Source of the DNA: SIG710 sp045651985
GTDB lineage: Bacteria > Bacillota > Clostridia > Oscillospirales > CAG-272
Assembly: GCA_045651985.1 (NCBI GenBank)
Contig: JAZRTK010000026.1
Coordinates: forward strand, 124,001 to 188,000
Length of the DNA: 64,000 bases
Direction: 5' to 3'
Shown in pieces: positions 15,941 through 23,458 of the stretch. The notes below the pieces were generated by a model, which did not search any database, had not been told where the DNA came from, and saw only the letters and a list, made by a program, of their open reading frames with translations. Position 1 is the first letter of the stretch, and the number at the start of each line of letters is the position of its first letter. The position numbers and the translations under genes were made by a program.

Positions 15941-16801
15941 ATGAGTGTTTTTCGCACAGCAAAAAGCAAGAAAAGAGCGGCAAACGCCGCGATTTACGCG
16001 ATCTTGATAATAATAAGCGTTGTCTGGCTCATTCCTTTCGTGCTTATCCTCCTTCAGTCCCTTCGCTCCGAGCCGTATGCCGGCATGTCGGGGTACGTCT
16101 TGCCAAAGGTGTGGGGTCTAAAAAATTATATATACCTTTTTCGTGAGACCTCTTTTCCCGTGTGGTACAGAAACACGCTTATAATAGCGCTTGCAAGCGC
16201 CCTTTTGCAGACCGCTATGGTCATGCTCTGTGGCTACGGACTTTCACGCTTGCGCTTTCACGGCAGACGGTTCTTGATGAACGCCATTCTGGTTTTGGGA
16301 ATGTTTCCGGGATTTCTGACTATGATAATTCTTTATTACGTGCTCAAAAGCGCGGGTATGACTCAGGCGGGGGCGGTGCCGGGACTGATACTTGTGTACG
16401 TTGCGTCTTCGGGCATGGGATATTACGTGGCAAAGGGCTTTCTTGACACTATCCCGCGGTCTCTCGACGAGGCGGCGCGGGTGGACGGCGCCACAAAGTT
16501 TCAAATATTCAGACGCGTGACCATGCCCCTCTCAAAGCCTATCATAATTTATACGCTGCTCACCTCCTTTATGGCTCCCTTTGCGGACTACATTTTCGCA
16601 TCTTACATCGCCTTTGGCGAGCCTGCGGGCTACAACGTAGCGGTAGGACTTTATTCCTGGCTCCAAAAGGACATGATAAGCAGTCATTTTACCGCTTTTT
16701 GCGCAGGCGGAGTGTGCGTGGCGGTACCTGTTACACTGCTCTTTTTACTGCTGCAGAAATACTACGTGGAAGGGGTCACGGGCGGCGCTGTAAAGGGCTA
16801 A
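15941..16801 (+). CDS. Sugar ABC transporter permease, MalG type
   Basis: 286 residues with six predicted membrane helices: AIYAILIIISVVWLIPFVLI at the start, then YRNTLIIALASALLQTAMVM, the EAA loop DEAARVDGATKFQIFRRVT near residue 175, and YIFASYIAFGEPAGYNVAVG towards the end. The closing YYVEGVTGGAVKG is the usual MalG end. It pairs with the MalF-type permease to form the membrane channel. GAGGAATTTCAATAAAA, covering the end of the previous gene, supplies the ribosome binding site. The ATPase gene follows after 27 bases. Confidence 0.94.
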   Translation: MSVFRTAKSKKRAANAAIYAILIIISVVWLIPFVLILLQSLRSEPYAGMSGYVLPKVWGLKNYIYLFRETSFPVWYRNTLIIALASALLQTAMVMLCGYGLSRLRFHGRRFLMNAILVLGMFPGFLTMIILYYVLKSAGMTQAGAVPGLILVYVASSGMGYYVAKGFLDTIPRSLDEAARVDGATKFQIFRRVTMPLSKPIIIYTLLTSFMAPFADYIFASYIAFGEPAGYNVAVGLYSWLQKDMISSHFTAFCAGGVCVAVPVTLLFLLLQKYYVEGVTGGAVKG

Positions 16802-16828
16802 AACCAAAGGAAGGACATTTTTTAATAA

Positions 16829-17953
16829 ATGGCAACAGTCAAGCTGAAAAACGTCTCAAAGACGTTTGATAAAAATATAACCGTGGTAAAGGATTTTTCC
16901 CTTGAGGTAGCGGACCGCGAGTTCGTGGTGTTCGTAGGTCCGTCGGGGTGCGGAAAGTCCACAACGTTGCGAATGATAGCGGGACTTGAGGATATTACGG
17001 GCGGAACGGTGGAGATAGACGGACGCGTTGTAAACGATCTGGAGCCCAGGGACCGAGATATCGCCATGGTCTTTCAGAACTACGCTCTGTACCCACACCT
17101 GACCGTCTTTGAAAACATGGCGTTCTCTCTGCGTTTGCGCAAAGTCCCAAATGAAGAAGTTTATCGGCGGGTGACCGAAGCGGCGGCGGTGCTTGGTATC
17201 ACGGAGTACCTGACCAGAAAACCCAAAGCGCTGTCGGGCGGTCAGCGACAGCGGGTGGCTATCGGGCGTGCCATGGTGCGGGACTCAAAGGTGTTCCTTA
17301 TGGACGAGCCCCTCTCTAACCTTGACGCAAAATTGAGAAACCAGATGCGCGCGGAAATTATTCTCCTGCGGAAAAAGATAAATTCTACATTTATCTACGT
17401 GACCCACGACCAGACCGAGGCTATGACGTTGGGGGACCGAATCGTTATCATGCGTGACGGATATATTCAGCAGGTGGGAACTCCCGAGGAAGTTTTTGAT
17501 CGTCCGAGAAACCTGTTCGTGGCAGGATTTATCGGTGCACCCCAGATGAATTTTATTCGTTGTCAGCTGAAAAAGGAGGGTGACAGATATTTCGTCACCC
17601 CGTTTGGCGCAAAAATGGAGGTTGGACAGAGAAAGGCTGAGATCTTGACGCAAAAAGGGATACAAAGCAGATCGGTGATCTTGGGCGTCAGACCCGAGCA
17701 CATAACCGTGGTCACGGGTGACCGACCTTTCGCCTTTCATGCGCGGATCGAGGTCAACGAGATGATGGGAAGCGAGTTTCACCTGCACGCAAAGACTGAC
17801 GATGGATCGGAGATCGTAGTACGTGTGCCGACCTTGGCGTTAAGTCAGGAGGAGCGCCACGCTTTTGGCGCGGGAGGGCAGATCGCCGTAACATTTGGCG
17901 GTCAGGCGATGCACCTTTTCGACGACGTAACCGAGGAGAATCTGTGTATGTAA
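16829..17953 (+). CDS. Sugar ABC transporter ATPase, MalK/MsmX/UgpC type
   Basis: 374 residues: an ATPase domain (1-235) and the C-terminal OB-type regulatory domain of carbohydrate importers. Walker A GPSGCGKST is near 37-45, Q-loop in VFQNYALYP, signature LSGGQRQRVAIGRA near 135, Walker B VFLMDEPLSNLDA, H-loop VTHDQTEAM. The C-terminal part includes GFIGAPQMNFI and LGVRPEHI, as in MalK/MsmX. It hydrolyses ATP to drive uptake through the MalF/MalG pair. Having a cognate ATPase in the operon is not universal in Firmicutes, where one MsmX often serves several importers. A bidirectional terminator follows. Confidence 0.93.
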   Translation: MATVKLKNVSKTFDKNITVVKDFSLEVADREFVVFVGPSGCGKSTTLRMIAGLEDITGGTVEIDGRVVNDLEPRDRDIAMVFQNYALYPHLTVFENMAFSLRLRKVPNEEVYRRVTEAAAVLGITEYLTRKPKALSGGQRQRVAIGRAMVRDSKVFLMDEPLSNLDAKLRNQMRAEIILLRKKINSTFIYVTHDQTEAMTLGDRIVIMRDGYIQQVGTPEEVFDRPRNLFVAGFIGAPQMNFIRCQLKKEGDRYFVTPFGAKMEVGQRKAEILTQKGIQSRSVILGVRPEHITVVTGDRPFAFHARIEVNEMMGSEFHLHAKTDDGSEIVVRVPTLALSQEERHAFGAGGQIAVTFGGQAMHLFDDVTEENLCM

Positions 17954-18014
17954 CCAACCCAAAAGAAAAAACGACGGTGTTTAACCGTCGTTTTTTATGT
18001 TTTGATGTTTGGGT
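17954..18014. repeat. Dispersed terminator-bearing repeat, copy D (core only)
   Basis: Contains ACCAACCCAAAAG, the hairpin core AAAAAACGACGG...CCGTCGTTTTTT and GTTTTGATGTTTGGGTT. It resembles the centre of the longer copies without the outer TTTAAAAAGG and GGGGTGCTTTT blocks. It occupies the whole gap between the converging sugar ATPase and pfkA genes. Confidence 0.5.
17966..17996. terminator. Bidirectional terminator between the sugar ABC operon and pfkA
   Basis: 13-bp perfect stem AAAAAACGACGGT / ACCGTCGTTTTTT with loop GTTTA. A and T runs on both sides allow function on both strands. Confidence 0.88.
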
Positions 18015-19094
18015 TTACTTCGCCATTTCCAGCGAAAGGTCGTAAAGTCTTCTGATGTTGGCGGAGCGAATAGCGCAGGTCGCCTTCATGGAGCCGATCT
18101 CGTCTGCGGAGAAGCGGTCCAGATCGCCGTCTTTCAGGGTGTTCTTGTACATACGGTCAAGCACCAGCGCGTAGTTGATGTCAACGGGCACGATCTGTGA
18201 GTTGATCTCACAGATTACCTTGTTGCTCTCGCCTGCAAGCAGGAGCTTTACTGCAAGGTCGCCCATTCTGGATGCCGCAAGACGGTCGCGCAAGGTGGGC
18301 TTGCCGCCGCGCACGATATAGCCCAGACGGTCAAACTTGGTCTCAATACCCGTTCTCTCCTCAATGATCTTAACAAGCGACTCGGAGAAGTGCGTTCCGT
18401 CGGGGTTGAAAACGCCCTCTGCAACAACGATAATATGGCTTCTCTTGCCGTTTTCCTTCATCTTCAGGATCTTTTCGATGCAAGCCTCAAGATCGAACTT
18501 GATCTCGGGGATACATACTGCCGTTGCGCCTGCAGCGATGCCTACGTTTAGTGCGATCTGACCGCAGTTACGTCCCATAACCTCAACTACCATGCAGCGA
18601 GCGTGGGACTCGATGGTGTCGTGAATGCAGTCGATGGCGTTGAGCGCGGTATTCATTGCCGTGTCAAAGCCTACCGCATAGTCGGTGGCGGTAATATCGT
18701 TGTCAATAGTACCCGTTACGCCGATCGTAGGGATACCGTGATTTGTAAGATCGGTAGCACCGCGAAAAGTTCCGTCGCCGCCGATAGCAACGATAGCGTC
18801 GATCTCGTTCTTTTTGCAGGTCTCAATAGCCTTGGCCATACCCTCGGGAGTTGCGAACTCGGGGCAACGGTCGGTGAACAAGAAAGAACCGCCTGTGTAT
18901 ACGATGTTGGAAACGCTTCGAGCGGAAAGCTCGATGAGCTCGTTGTGGATAAGTCCGCTGTAACCGCCCTTGATGCCGACGACCTCAAGTCCGTCGTCAA
19001 TAGCGGAGCGCGCGATAGCGCGGATCGCCGCGTTCATGCCGGGTGCGTCGCCGCCCGATGTGAGAACGCCTATCTTTCTGAATTTCTTTGCCAT
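18015..19094 (-). CDS. pfkA: ATP-dependent 6-phosphofructokinase
   Basis: 359 residues, phosphorylating fructose 6-phosphate to the 1,6-bisphosphate in glycolysis. Motifs: VLTSGGDAPGMNAAIR at the N-terminus, IGGDGTFRGA near 104-112, GTIDNDI near 128-134 with the catalytic Asp, MGRNCG, EGVFNPDG and RLGYIVRGG. Gly follows Asp in GGDGT, and Gly (not Lys) precedes TIDND, which marks the ATP-dependent rather than the pyrophosphate-dependent form. The protein is about 40 residues longer than E. coli PfkA and closer to the long clostridial/actinobacterial group. The gene has its own promoter and converges with the sugar transporter operon. Confidence 0.95.
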   Translation of the reverse strand: MAKKFRKIGVLTSGGDAPGMNAAIRAIARSAIDDGLEVVGIKGGYSGLIHNELIELSARSVSNIVYTGGSFLFTDRCPEFATPEGMAKAIETCKKNEIDAIVAIGGDGTFRGATDLTNHGIPTIGVTGTIDNDITATDYAVGFDTAMNTALNAIDCIHDTIESHARCMVVEVMGRNCGQIALNVGIAAGATAVCIPEIKFDLEACIEKILKMKENGKRSHIIVVAEGVFNPDGTHFSESLVKIIEERTGIETKFDRLGYIVRGGKPTLRDRLAASRMGDLAVKLLLAGESNKVICEINSQIVPVDINYALVLDRMYKNTLKDGDLDRFSADEIGSMKATCAIRSANIRRLYDLSLEMAK

Positions 19095-19167
19095 AATATA
19101 CTCCGTTCTGCCGCCTTGACGGCAAGATTATTTATCCTCGTTAATTATTACACAATGCTGAGTTTAT

Positions 19168-19196
19168 ATTTTACATCAAAAGGAAGGAAAAATCAA
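19168..19196 (-). promoter_or_regulatory. Promoter of pfkA
   Basis: On the minus strand TTGATT (19191-19196), 17-base spacer, TAAAAT (19168-19173), ending about 73 bases upstream of the start codon. Confidence 0.65.
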
Positions 19197-19243
19197 GAGG
19201 TTTTTACAATTTCAAGATCAAATTGCTTGATTTTCCGCATTTT

Positions 19244-19810
19244 TTAGGGCTTTTTGTCCGAATCGACCCTCAAACGAGTACAGACGAGCCGTGAAAAAAG
19301 AGCCGCGCCCACGCATTTTGCCGCGTCAAAGGGCGAAAAGGGCAGAACGCAGACACCGAGAAGCTCTCGCGAAAATGGGACGTTCGCATAAAAAGAATAC
19401 CAGACCGTACCTATAATATACCCCAAAATCGCCGACAAAAAACAGCCTGTCAAAGTAAATAAGAACCCGCTTTTTTTGCGGCCGCGCGCAAAATTTGCAA
19501 AAGCGCCCGCCAACATAGCCGAGGGTATATAGGACAGGATAAAACCGCCCGTGGGCGCAAGGATATGCCCAATACCGCCCATGCCGCCCGCAAAAACGGG
19601 AAGCCCCAAGGCTCCGACAGCCACAAAGACCCCTGCGGAGACCGCTCCGCGGACAGCACCCAAAACGCATGCCGACACCATAACGGCAAAATTGCAAAGG
19701 GACAGCGGCACGGGACCGATGGGAAGGGTAAAAGGAGAGACGGCGCATAGAATTGCGGAAAAAAAGGCGCACAGCACGGTGTCACGAACCGAAAAAAGCT
19801 TCTTGGTCAT
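19244..19810 (-). CDS. bioY: Biotin ECF transporter S component BioY
   Basis: 188 residues, six membrane helices, the substrate-binding S component for biotin. The BioY pattern is clear: FTLPIGPVPLSLCNFAVMV, LGAVRGAVSAGVFVAVGALG, LPVFAGGMGGIGHILAPTGG and FILSYIPSAMLAG. The ATG at 19810 shares a base with the stop of the AraC gene (TAATG) and has GGAGAGAAG upstream, so translation is coupled to the regulator. No EcfA/EcfT genes are adjacent, nor a biotin synthesis gene. An AraC-type rather than BirA-type regulator in front of bioY is unusual. Confidence 0.94.
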   Translation of the reverse strand: MTKKLFSVRDTVLCAFFSAILCAVSPFTLPIGPVPLSLCNFAVMVSACVLGAVRGAVSAGVFVAVGALGLPVFAGGMGGIGHILAPTGGFILSYIPSAMLAGAFANFARGRKKSGFLFTLTGCFLSAILGYIIGTVWYSFYANVPFSRELLGVCVLPFSPFDAAKCVGAALFSRLVCTRLRVDSDKKP

Positions 19811-20631
19811 TATTTCTTCTCTCCGCATCGTTTCCGCCACTCGCTTGGACTCATCCCCGTCCCCTTTTTAAAGGCTCGGGAAAAGACGAAGGGGTCATCA
19901 TAGCCCAGCGAAACGGCGATATATTTTACGTTTTCGGCGGTGGAGGAAAGGAAATATTTTGCCTTTTCTATTTTCTTTTTCAGAATATACTGCTGAGGAC
20001 TGCATCCGAGCTCACGCTTGAATATACTGCAAAGATAGCTTCTGTCAACTCCTACCTCATCCGCCAGCGCGGACACGGAAAGAGGCTCGTGCAGACGCTT
20101 GTCGATGAGCGCCATGGCGCGCTTCAGGTTTTGGGACGGGTGCTTTTGCGTACTTTCGGGACGGTCCGCGCTCTTTTCAAGACAGTGCAGGAAAAGATAA
20201 CAGCGGCCCACCGCAAAAAAAGACGCCGTTGCTTCTGCCGACATATCGTCAAGTATTTCCTTTGCGAGACGGTAAAGCTCGGGGGTAAATTTGCCAACGG
20301 GATTTTCAGCCGAAATGCCCGCACCCTCAAAAAAAGAGGAAAGCAGGTCGCCCTTCATTCCTACCCAGGTGTAGCTCCAGGGGTCGACGGCGTCCGCCTC
20401 GCAGTAATTTAAGGTGTCGGGCGGAACAAAGAAAAACTCGCCCGCGCCCAGAGTATAGGTGTTTCCCAGAATGGTAAAGCTTCCCTTGCCCGAGGTGACC
20501 AGATGCAACAAATAGTGGTCTCGCACGGCAGGGCCAAAAGCGTGAGAGGGGGCGCACACCTGTTGACCGCAATTGACGGGAAACAGGTCGCAAAAGTGCT
20601 TTCCTGCGTTGCTCGGGGCGTAAGAGTTCAT
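19810..20631 (-). CDS. AraC-family transcriptional regulator with N-terminal cupin
   Basis: 273 residues from ATG 20631, preceded by GGAGGAAAT; the in-frame start at 20691 would precede the predicted transcription start. Residues 1-130 look like the AraC ligand-binding cupin (YLLHLVTSGKGSFTILGNTY, LGAGEFFFVPPDTLNYCEAD, PWSYTWVGMKG). Residues about 170-270 contain two helix-turn-helix units: PLSVSALADEVGVDRSYLCS with IFKRELGCSPQQYI, and AVSLGYDDPFVFSRAFKKGT closing with GMSPSEWRK. It is translationally coupled to bioY, so it may control biotin uptake, or bioY may only ride along. The effector is unknown, but such cupins often bind sugars. Confidence 0.92.
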   Translation of the reverse strand: MNSYAPSNAGKHFCDLFPVNCGQQVCAPSHAFGPAVRDHYLLHLVTSGKGSFTILGNTYTLGAGEFFFVPPDTLNYCEADAVDPWSYTWVGMKGDLLSSFFEGAGISAENPVGKFTPELYRLAKEILDDMSAEATASFFAVGRCYLFLHCLEKSADRPESTQKHPSQNLKRAMALIDKRLHEPLSVSALADEVGVDRSYLCSIFKRELGCSPQQYILKKKIEKAKYFLSSTAENVKYIAVSLGYDDPFVFSRAFKKGTGMSPSEWRKRCGEKK

Positions 20632-20660
20632 ATTTCCTCCAAAGAACTTTTTTAACAGGT

Positions 20661-20691
20661 GCATTGTACCACACATTTTGCAATGCGTCAA
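20661..20691 (-). promoter_or_regulatory. Promoter of araC-bioY, with an overlapping inverted repeat
   Basis: Minus strand: TTGACG (20686-20691), 17-base spacer, TACAAT (20663-20668). The hexamers lie at the ends of an inverted repeat GCATTG (20661-20666) / CAATGC (20681-20686), which could serve as an operator for the AraC protein. Confidence 0.7.
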
Positions 20692-20784
20692 GTGACTGCC
20701 CTCAAAATTACCAGAAATTTAGGGATACACAAAAACGCTTTTTCAAGCTATAATGTTAAAGAGGAAAGGAGTTCTCTTTTTTAT

Positions 20785-21357
20785 ATGGAACTTATACAGA
20801 TAAGCGAGAACAAATTGAAGATAATGCTCAGCGAGACCGACATGATAAAATACTCCCTTGACGGAGAGGATACCGACTATTCAAAGGACGAAACGCGGCG
20901 CGCCTTCCGTCAGATGCTGTCTTATGCCCGCGAGATAAGCGGTTTTGATACTCGGGGAGAGAGGATCTTTGTGCAGATGTATCCGTCACGGGGCGGCGGC
21001 TGTGAGGTCTTCGTTACGAAGCTGGGCGACAGGAAAGGAGATTTTTTTGAGGTGGGCACCCTGTCAAGAACTGACGTGAAAAGGCAGACGGGTGACGCAT
21101 ACGGTTTTGACAGTCTTGAAAATATGTTGGCGGTCTGCCGATATCTTTACAATTGCCGCGCCGACTGCCGACGTGAGGGCAAGGCGTTTCGCGACGACAG
21201 AGGAAATTACTATCTCTCTTTGCCCGCAGGCTGTGAATTTGCCCACGGCGAGGAGTTTTCAAAGAGAGTGAACCCCGCCTGTCTTGACGCATACATAACC
21301 GAGCACGGAAGGTGCATAATCGAGCAAGGTGCGGTTGAAATTCTCGGAAAACTTTGA
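20785..21357 (+). CDS. MecA/NegD-like adaptor protein
   Basis: 190 residues. The first 80 (MELIQISENKLKIMLSETDM, SKDETRRAFRQMLSYAREI, then IFVQMYPSRGGGCEVFVTKL) follow the MecA N-terminal pattern 'M-I-RI--N-IKF-IS--DL...F--ML--A....VQ..P...G-E--VTK'. A second domain (about 105-190) resembles the ClpC-binding half in outline (SLENMLAVCRYLYNC, NYYLSLP, RVNPACLDAYITEHGRCI). MecA proteins bring substrates to the ClpCP protease; NegD binds Spx-type targets. The ATG at 20785 is preceded by GAGGAAAGGAG at a somewhat long distance of 13 bases. A TATAAT at 20749-20754 may be its -10. It is transcribed divergently from araC. Confidence 0.78.
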   Translation: MELIQISENKLKIMLSETDMIKYSLDGEDTDYSKDETRRAFRQMLSYAREISGFDTRGERIFVQMYPSRGGGCEVFVTKLGDRKGDFFEVGTLSRTDVKRQTGDAYGFDSLENMLAVCRYLYNCRADCRREGKAFRDDRGNYYLSLPAGCEFAHGEEFSKRVNPACLDAYITEHGRCIIEQGAVEILGKL

Positions 21358-21384
21358 AAAGCTCGACAATGTGGGGGCGTACAA

Positions 21385-21714
21385 TTACTCACACAAAATC
21401 ACCCGACAGGGCTTTTGGCTCTTTCGTGCATATTCAATAGCCGACAAGGTTCCCTTTGACCTCCCGTCCCAAAACGCCACCACCTCGTCTGCAAAATCAA
21501 CTATCCGACGGTTGCGCACGATAGGCGCACCCCGCCCGTACAGGTCGTACTGCGGCAAGAATTCGGTGAGCTTTAATCCGTTTTTTCGTGCATATTCCGC
21601 CGCTGCGGTGTCAACACCAAGCGCACCGCCCGACACTATTTCGTCACACGAAGAAACGTATTTTTCTATGTCGGGTGCAGTTATTTTTCTCGATCCAATG
21701 ATTGCAATTTTCAT
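21385..21714 (-). CDS. SLOG-fold protein, DUF2493/YspA-like
   Basis: 109 residues forming a single Rossmann-like domain: MKIAIIGSRKITAPDIEKYV, DEIVSGGALGVDTAAAEYA and APIVRNRRIVDFADEVVAFW, then DGRSKGTLSAIEYARKS. The GSR and GGA-GVD-AA motifs are those of SLOG/YpsA-DprA-type proteins that bind nucleotides or nucleotide-derived ligands; small stand-alone forms are annotated DUF2493/YspA. Biochemical role unknown. It is transcribed divergently from the ribbon-helix-helix gene across a 102-base region with three TACTTA boxes, so the two may form a regulated unit. It converges with the MecA-like gene. Confidence 0.82.
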   Translation of the reverse strand: MKIAIIGSRKITAPDIEKYVSSCDEIVSGGALGVDTAAAEYARKNGLKLTEFLPQYDLYGRGAPIVRNRRIVDFADEVVAFWDGRSKGTLSAIEYARKSQKPCRVILCE

Positions 21715-21730
21715 AATTACTCCAAATATT

Positions 21731-21791
21731 ATGTACTTAATTCAAATATACTTACAACATTATAGCACAAAATAATCTTAAAATGTACTTA
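21731..21791. promoter_or_regulatory. Three direct ATGTACTTA-type boxes in the SLOG/RHH divergent region
   Basis: ATGTACTTA at 21731-21739, ATATACTTA at 21746-21754 and ATGTACTTA at 21783-21791. All lie between the two divergent start codons, and the last is about 25 bases before the RHH start. RHH regulators typically bind repeated short half-sites in their own promoters, so these are candidate operators. Minus-strand TATAAT at about 21758-21763 lies between boxes 2 and 3. Confidence 0.45.
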
Positions 21792-21816
21792 CATTAAGTT
21801 TTTTTGGAGATATTTT

Positions 21817-22008
21817 ATGAGAAACAAGAAGAATAAGCATCTTGGGATAGAGATAGACCCCGAACTTCATTACAAGCTGCACTACATCTCAAAATATTAC
21901 GGACGCTCGGCAAACGGACAGATACTCTTTCTTATAAGACAGGAGATCAAAGCCTTTGAGAAAAATGAAGGTGTCATCGAAGTCCCGAAACCTGACGGGG
22001 ACAAATAA
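21817..22008 (+). CDS. Small ribbon-helix-helix (Arc/CopG-like) DNA-binding protein
   Basis: 63 residues. A short basic start (MRNKKNKH), a beta-strand LGIEIDP, helix ELHYKLHYISKYYG and helix SANGQILFLIRQEIKAFEKN match the Arc/CopG ribbon-helix-helix layout, dimeric DNA-binding proteins with the strand in the major groove. GGAG lies 9-10 bases before the ATG. Its target is probably the direct repeats just upstream, regulating itself and the SLOG gene. It could instead be a lone antitoxin-type regulator, but no toxin-like gene is adjacent. The stop codon lies inside a terminator stem. Confidence 0.75.
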   Translation: MRNKKNKHLGIEIDPELHYKLHYISKYYGRSANGQILFLIRQEIKAFEKNEGVIEVPKPDGDK

Positions 22009-22039
22009 AAAAGAGCCTTTTTCAAGGCTCTTTTTTATT
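22004..22039. terminator. Bidirectional terminator, RHH gene / DUF1015 gene
   Basis: 16-bp perfect stem AATAAAAAAGAGCCTT / AAGGCTCTTTTTTATT, loop TTTC. The left arm contains the stop codon of the RHH gene and the right arm ends 3 bases before that of DUF1015. Confidence 0.92.
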
Positions 22040-22042
22040 GAA

Positions 22043-23305
22043 TTATTTTATCCCTCTGCATTCAAGGTAATATCGCTTGTCGTGGGCGTGACCCATGGAG
22101 AAAGTCTTGCGCGGGAGTGCGCCGTCGCACAGGACGGTCTTGAAAAGCTGGTTCTTTTCCATGCCTTCAAAGATGAAACCGATTGCGTTTTCCCCTTTTG
22201 CAAGTGCCGTCAGCGAGTCCTGACCGTGTATGTAGTCCACCTCGGCGTCGGGGTGGGATATTACGTATTCGTCAAGGAAGTTCTGAAGCGTGCCCACCGT
22301 CAGCTGTGCCTCGGGGTGAGGTATCTCGTATTCGCCGTCAAAAATACGGCTTACCGTTTTGACCTTTTGCACAGGCGCGTTGCCGTGCAGAAGATCAACG
22401 TATTTTCTGAGCTCGTTTATAACGTCAACGGGGTCAACGTTGAAAACGACTCGGTAGATAGGCTCGAACTGCAAAGCATCATCGTGGAGATTTACCACCT
22501 CGCAAAGGGCGTATCTCGCGGGCGACTTTTTCGCTTCCTCCTCGCCTATCTTTTCTTTAAGCTCGGTGTAGCAGGCCTTGGCTGTTGCAAGAGAGTGGTT
22601 TCCGTCACCCACGGCGAAAAGCAGGGGAGCAAAATCGTTCTTGCCGTATCTTTCGGTCATCTTTTCGGGGGTGACGAGGGCGGATAACGCCTCGTTTATT
22701 CTGTCCTGCTCATACGCCGGCAGGAAAAATCCTTTTACGTGACCGCCGCCGCACATAAGGTCGAAGTCGTAAGCACATTCATGCTCGCCTTTCCTTGCCG
22801 TAAGCGGCTCGATCACAGTCTTTTCGGGGTCGTCAAGAAGGAGCATAACGTGTGGAAGCTCGATGGGGGCGTCGCGGCGTATTTTAACGCGCGGAGGGAT
22901 ACGGGACAGCACCGTGCCCTCGGTTGCGCGGATAAGGGATTGGGAGGCACGGTTGTAGTCGTAGTCCTCAAGGTCGACCATACCGATGATACCGCGTCTG
23001 ATAACGCCGTCCCGCTGTGTTCTTTCGAGGAAAATCATGCTGTCGGGGTGGGAAACGAGTACGTTTTTCAGATACCGCTCCATTTCCGCGTTGATCTTGG
23101 GAACACGCTCCTCGGTCTCGCTGAGATATACCTCGGGAAGAATTATTTTCAGGGTGGATGGGCTGTCGGAAGCGGCTGCTGCCGCGCCCTCCCAATATTG
23201 AGGCTCGCTCGTGTACTGGTCGCAGGCGACCACTGCCCAGCGCTGACCGTCTATCTTATCAAAATCGGGCAGAAGTATATCCGCCGCACCTAAATATTTC
23301 TTCAA
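22043..23305 (-). CDS. DUF1015 family protein (SerK-like)
   Basis: 420 residues from TTG 23305. This start is chosen because AAAGGGTGG lies about 6 bases before it, it begins at the usual family N-terminus (KKYLGAADILLP), and the upstream ATG 23329 sits only 8 bases from the -10 with no ribosome binding site. Family marks: RWAVVACDQYTSEPQYWEGA, YNRASQSLIRATEGTVLSRI, RDAPIELPHVMLLLDDPE, FAVGDGNHSLATAKACY and the C-terminal FFxGMEKNQLFKTVLCDGAL-like end. An archaeal member (SerK) phosphorylates free serine, and SbnI is a distant relative, so a small-molecule kinase role is possible. The gene stands alone between terminators. Confidence 0.9.
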   Translation of the reverse strand: MKKYLGAADILLPDFDKIDGQRWAVVACDQYTSEPQYWEGAAAAASDSPSTLKIILPEVYLSETEERVPKINAEMERYLKNVLVSHPDSMIFLERTQRDGVIRRGIIGMVDLEDYDYNRASQSLIRATEGTVLSRIPPRVKIRRDAPIELPHVMLLLDDPEKTVIEPLTARKGEHECAYDFDLMCGGGHVKGFFLPAYEQDRINEALSALVTPEKMTERYGKNDFAPLLFAVGDGNHSLATAKACYTELKEKIGEEEAKKSPARYALCEVVNLHDDALQFEPIYRVVFNVDPVDVINELRKYVDLLHGNAPVQKVKTVSRIFDGEYEIPHPEAQLTVGTLQNFLDEYVISHPDAEVDYIHGQDSLTALAKGENAIGFIFEGMEKNQLFKTVLCDGALPRKTFSMGHAHDKRYYLECRGIK

Positions 23306-23336
23306 ATTGATCCACCCTTTCGCTTTCATTTTGTCT

Positions 23337-23365
23337 ATTGTATCTTACTTTGCCTTTTTTTTCAA
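23337..23365 (-). promoter_or_regulatory. Promoter of the DUF1015 gene
   Basis: Minus strand TTGAAA (23360-23365), 17-base spacer, TACAAT (23337-23342). Transcription would start near 23330, supporting the downstream TTG start codon. Confidence 0.8.
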
Positions 23366-23393
23366 TAGAAAAGGCAAAATTTTTATTGGTTAC

Positions 23394-23422
23394 TTGTAAA
23401 ACTGCTTCTTTTATGATATACT
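23394..23422 (+). promoter_or_regulatory. Promoter of the 639-residue ABC exporter gene
   Basis: TTGTAA at 23394-23399, 17-base spacer, TATACT at 23417-23422, about 37 bases before the start codon. Confidence 0.75.
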
Positions 23423-23458
23423 CTATTTAATTAATTGTGAAAAGGAGATTTTCAGGAA

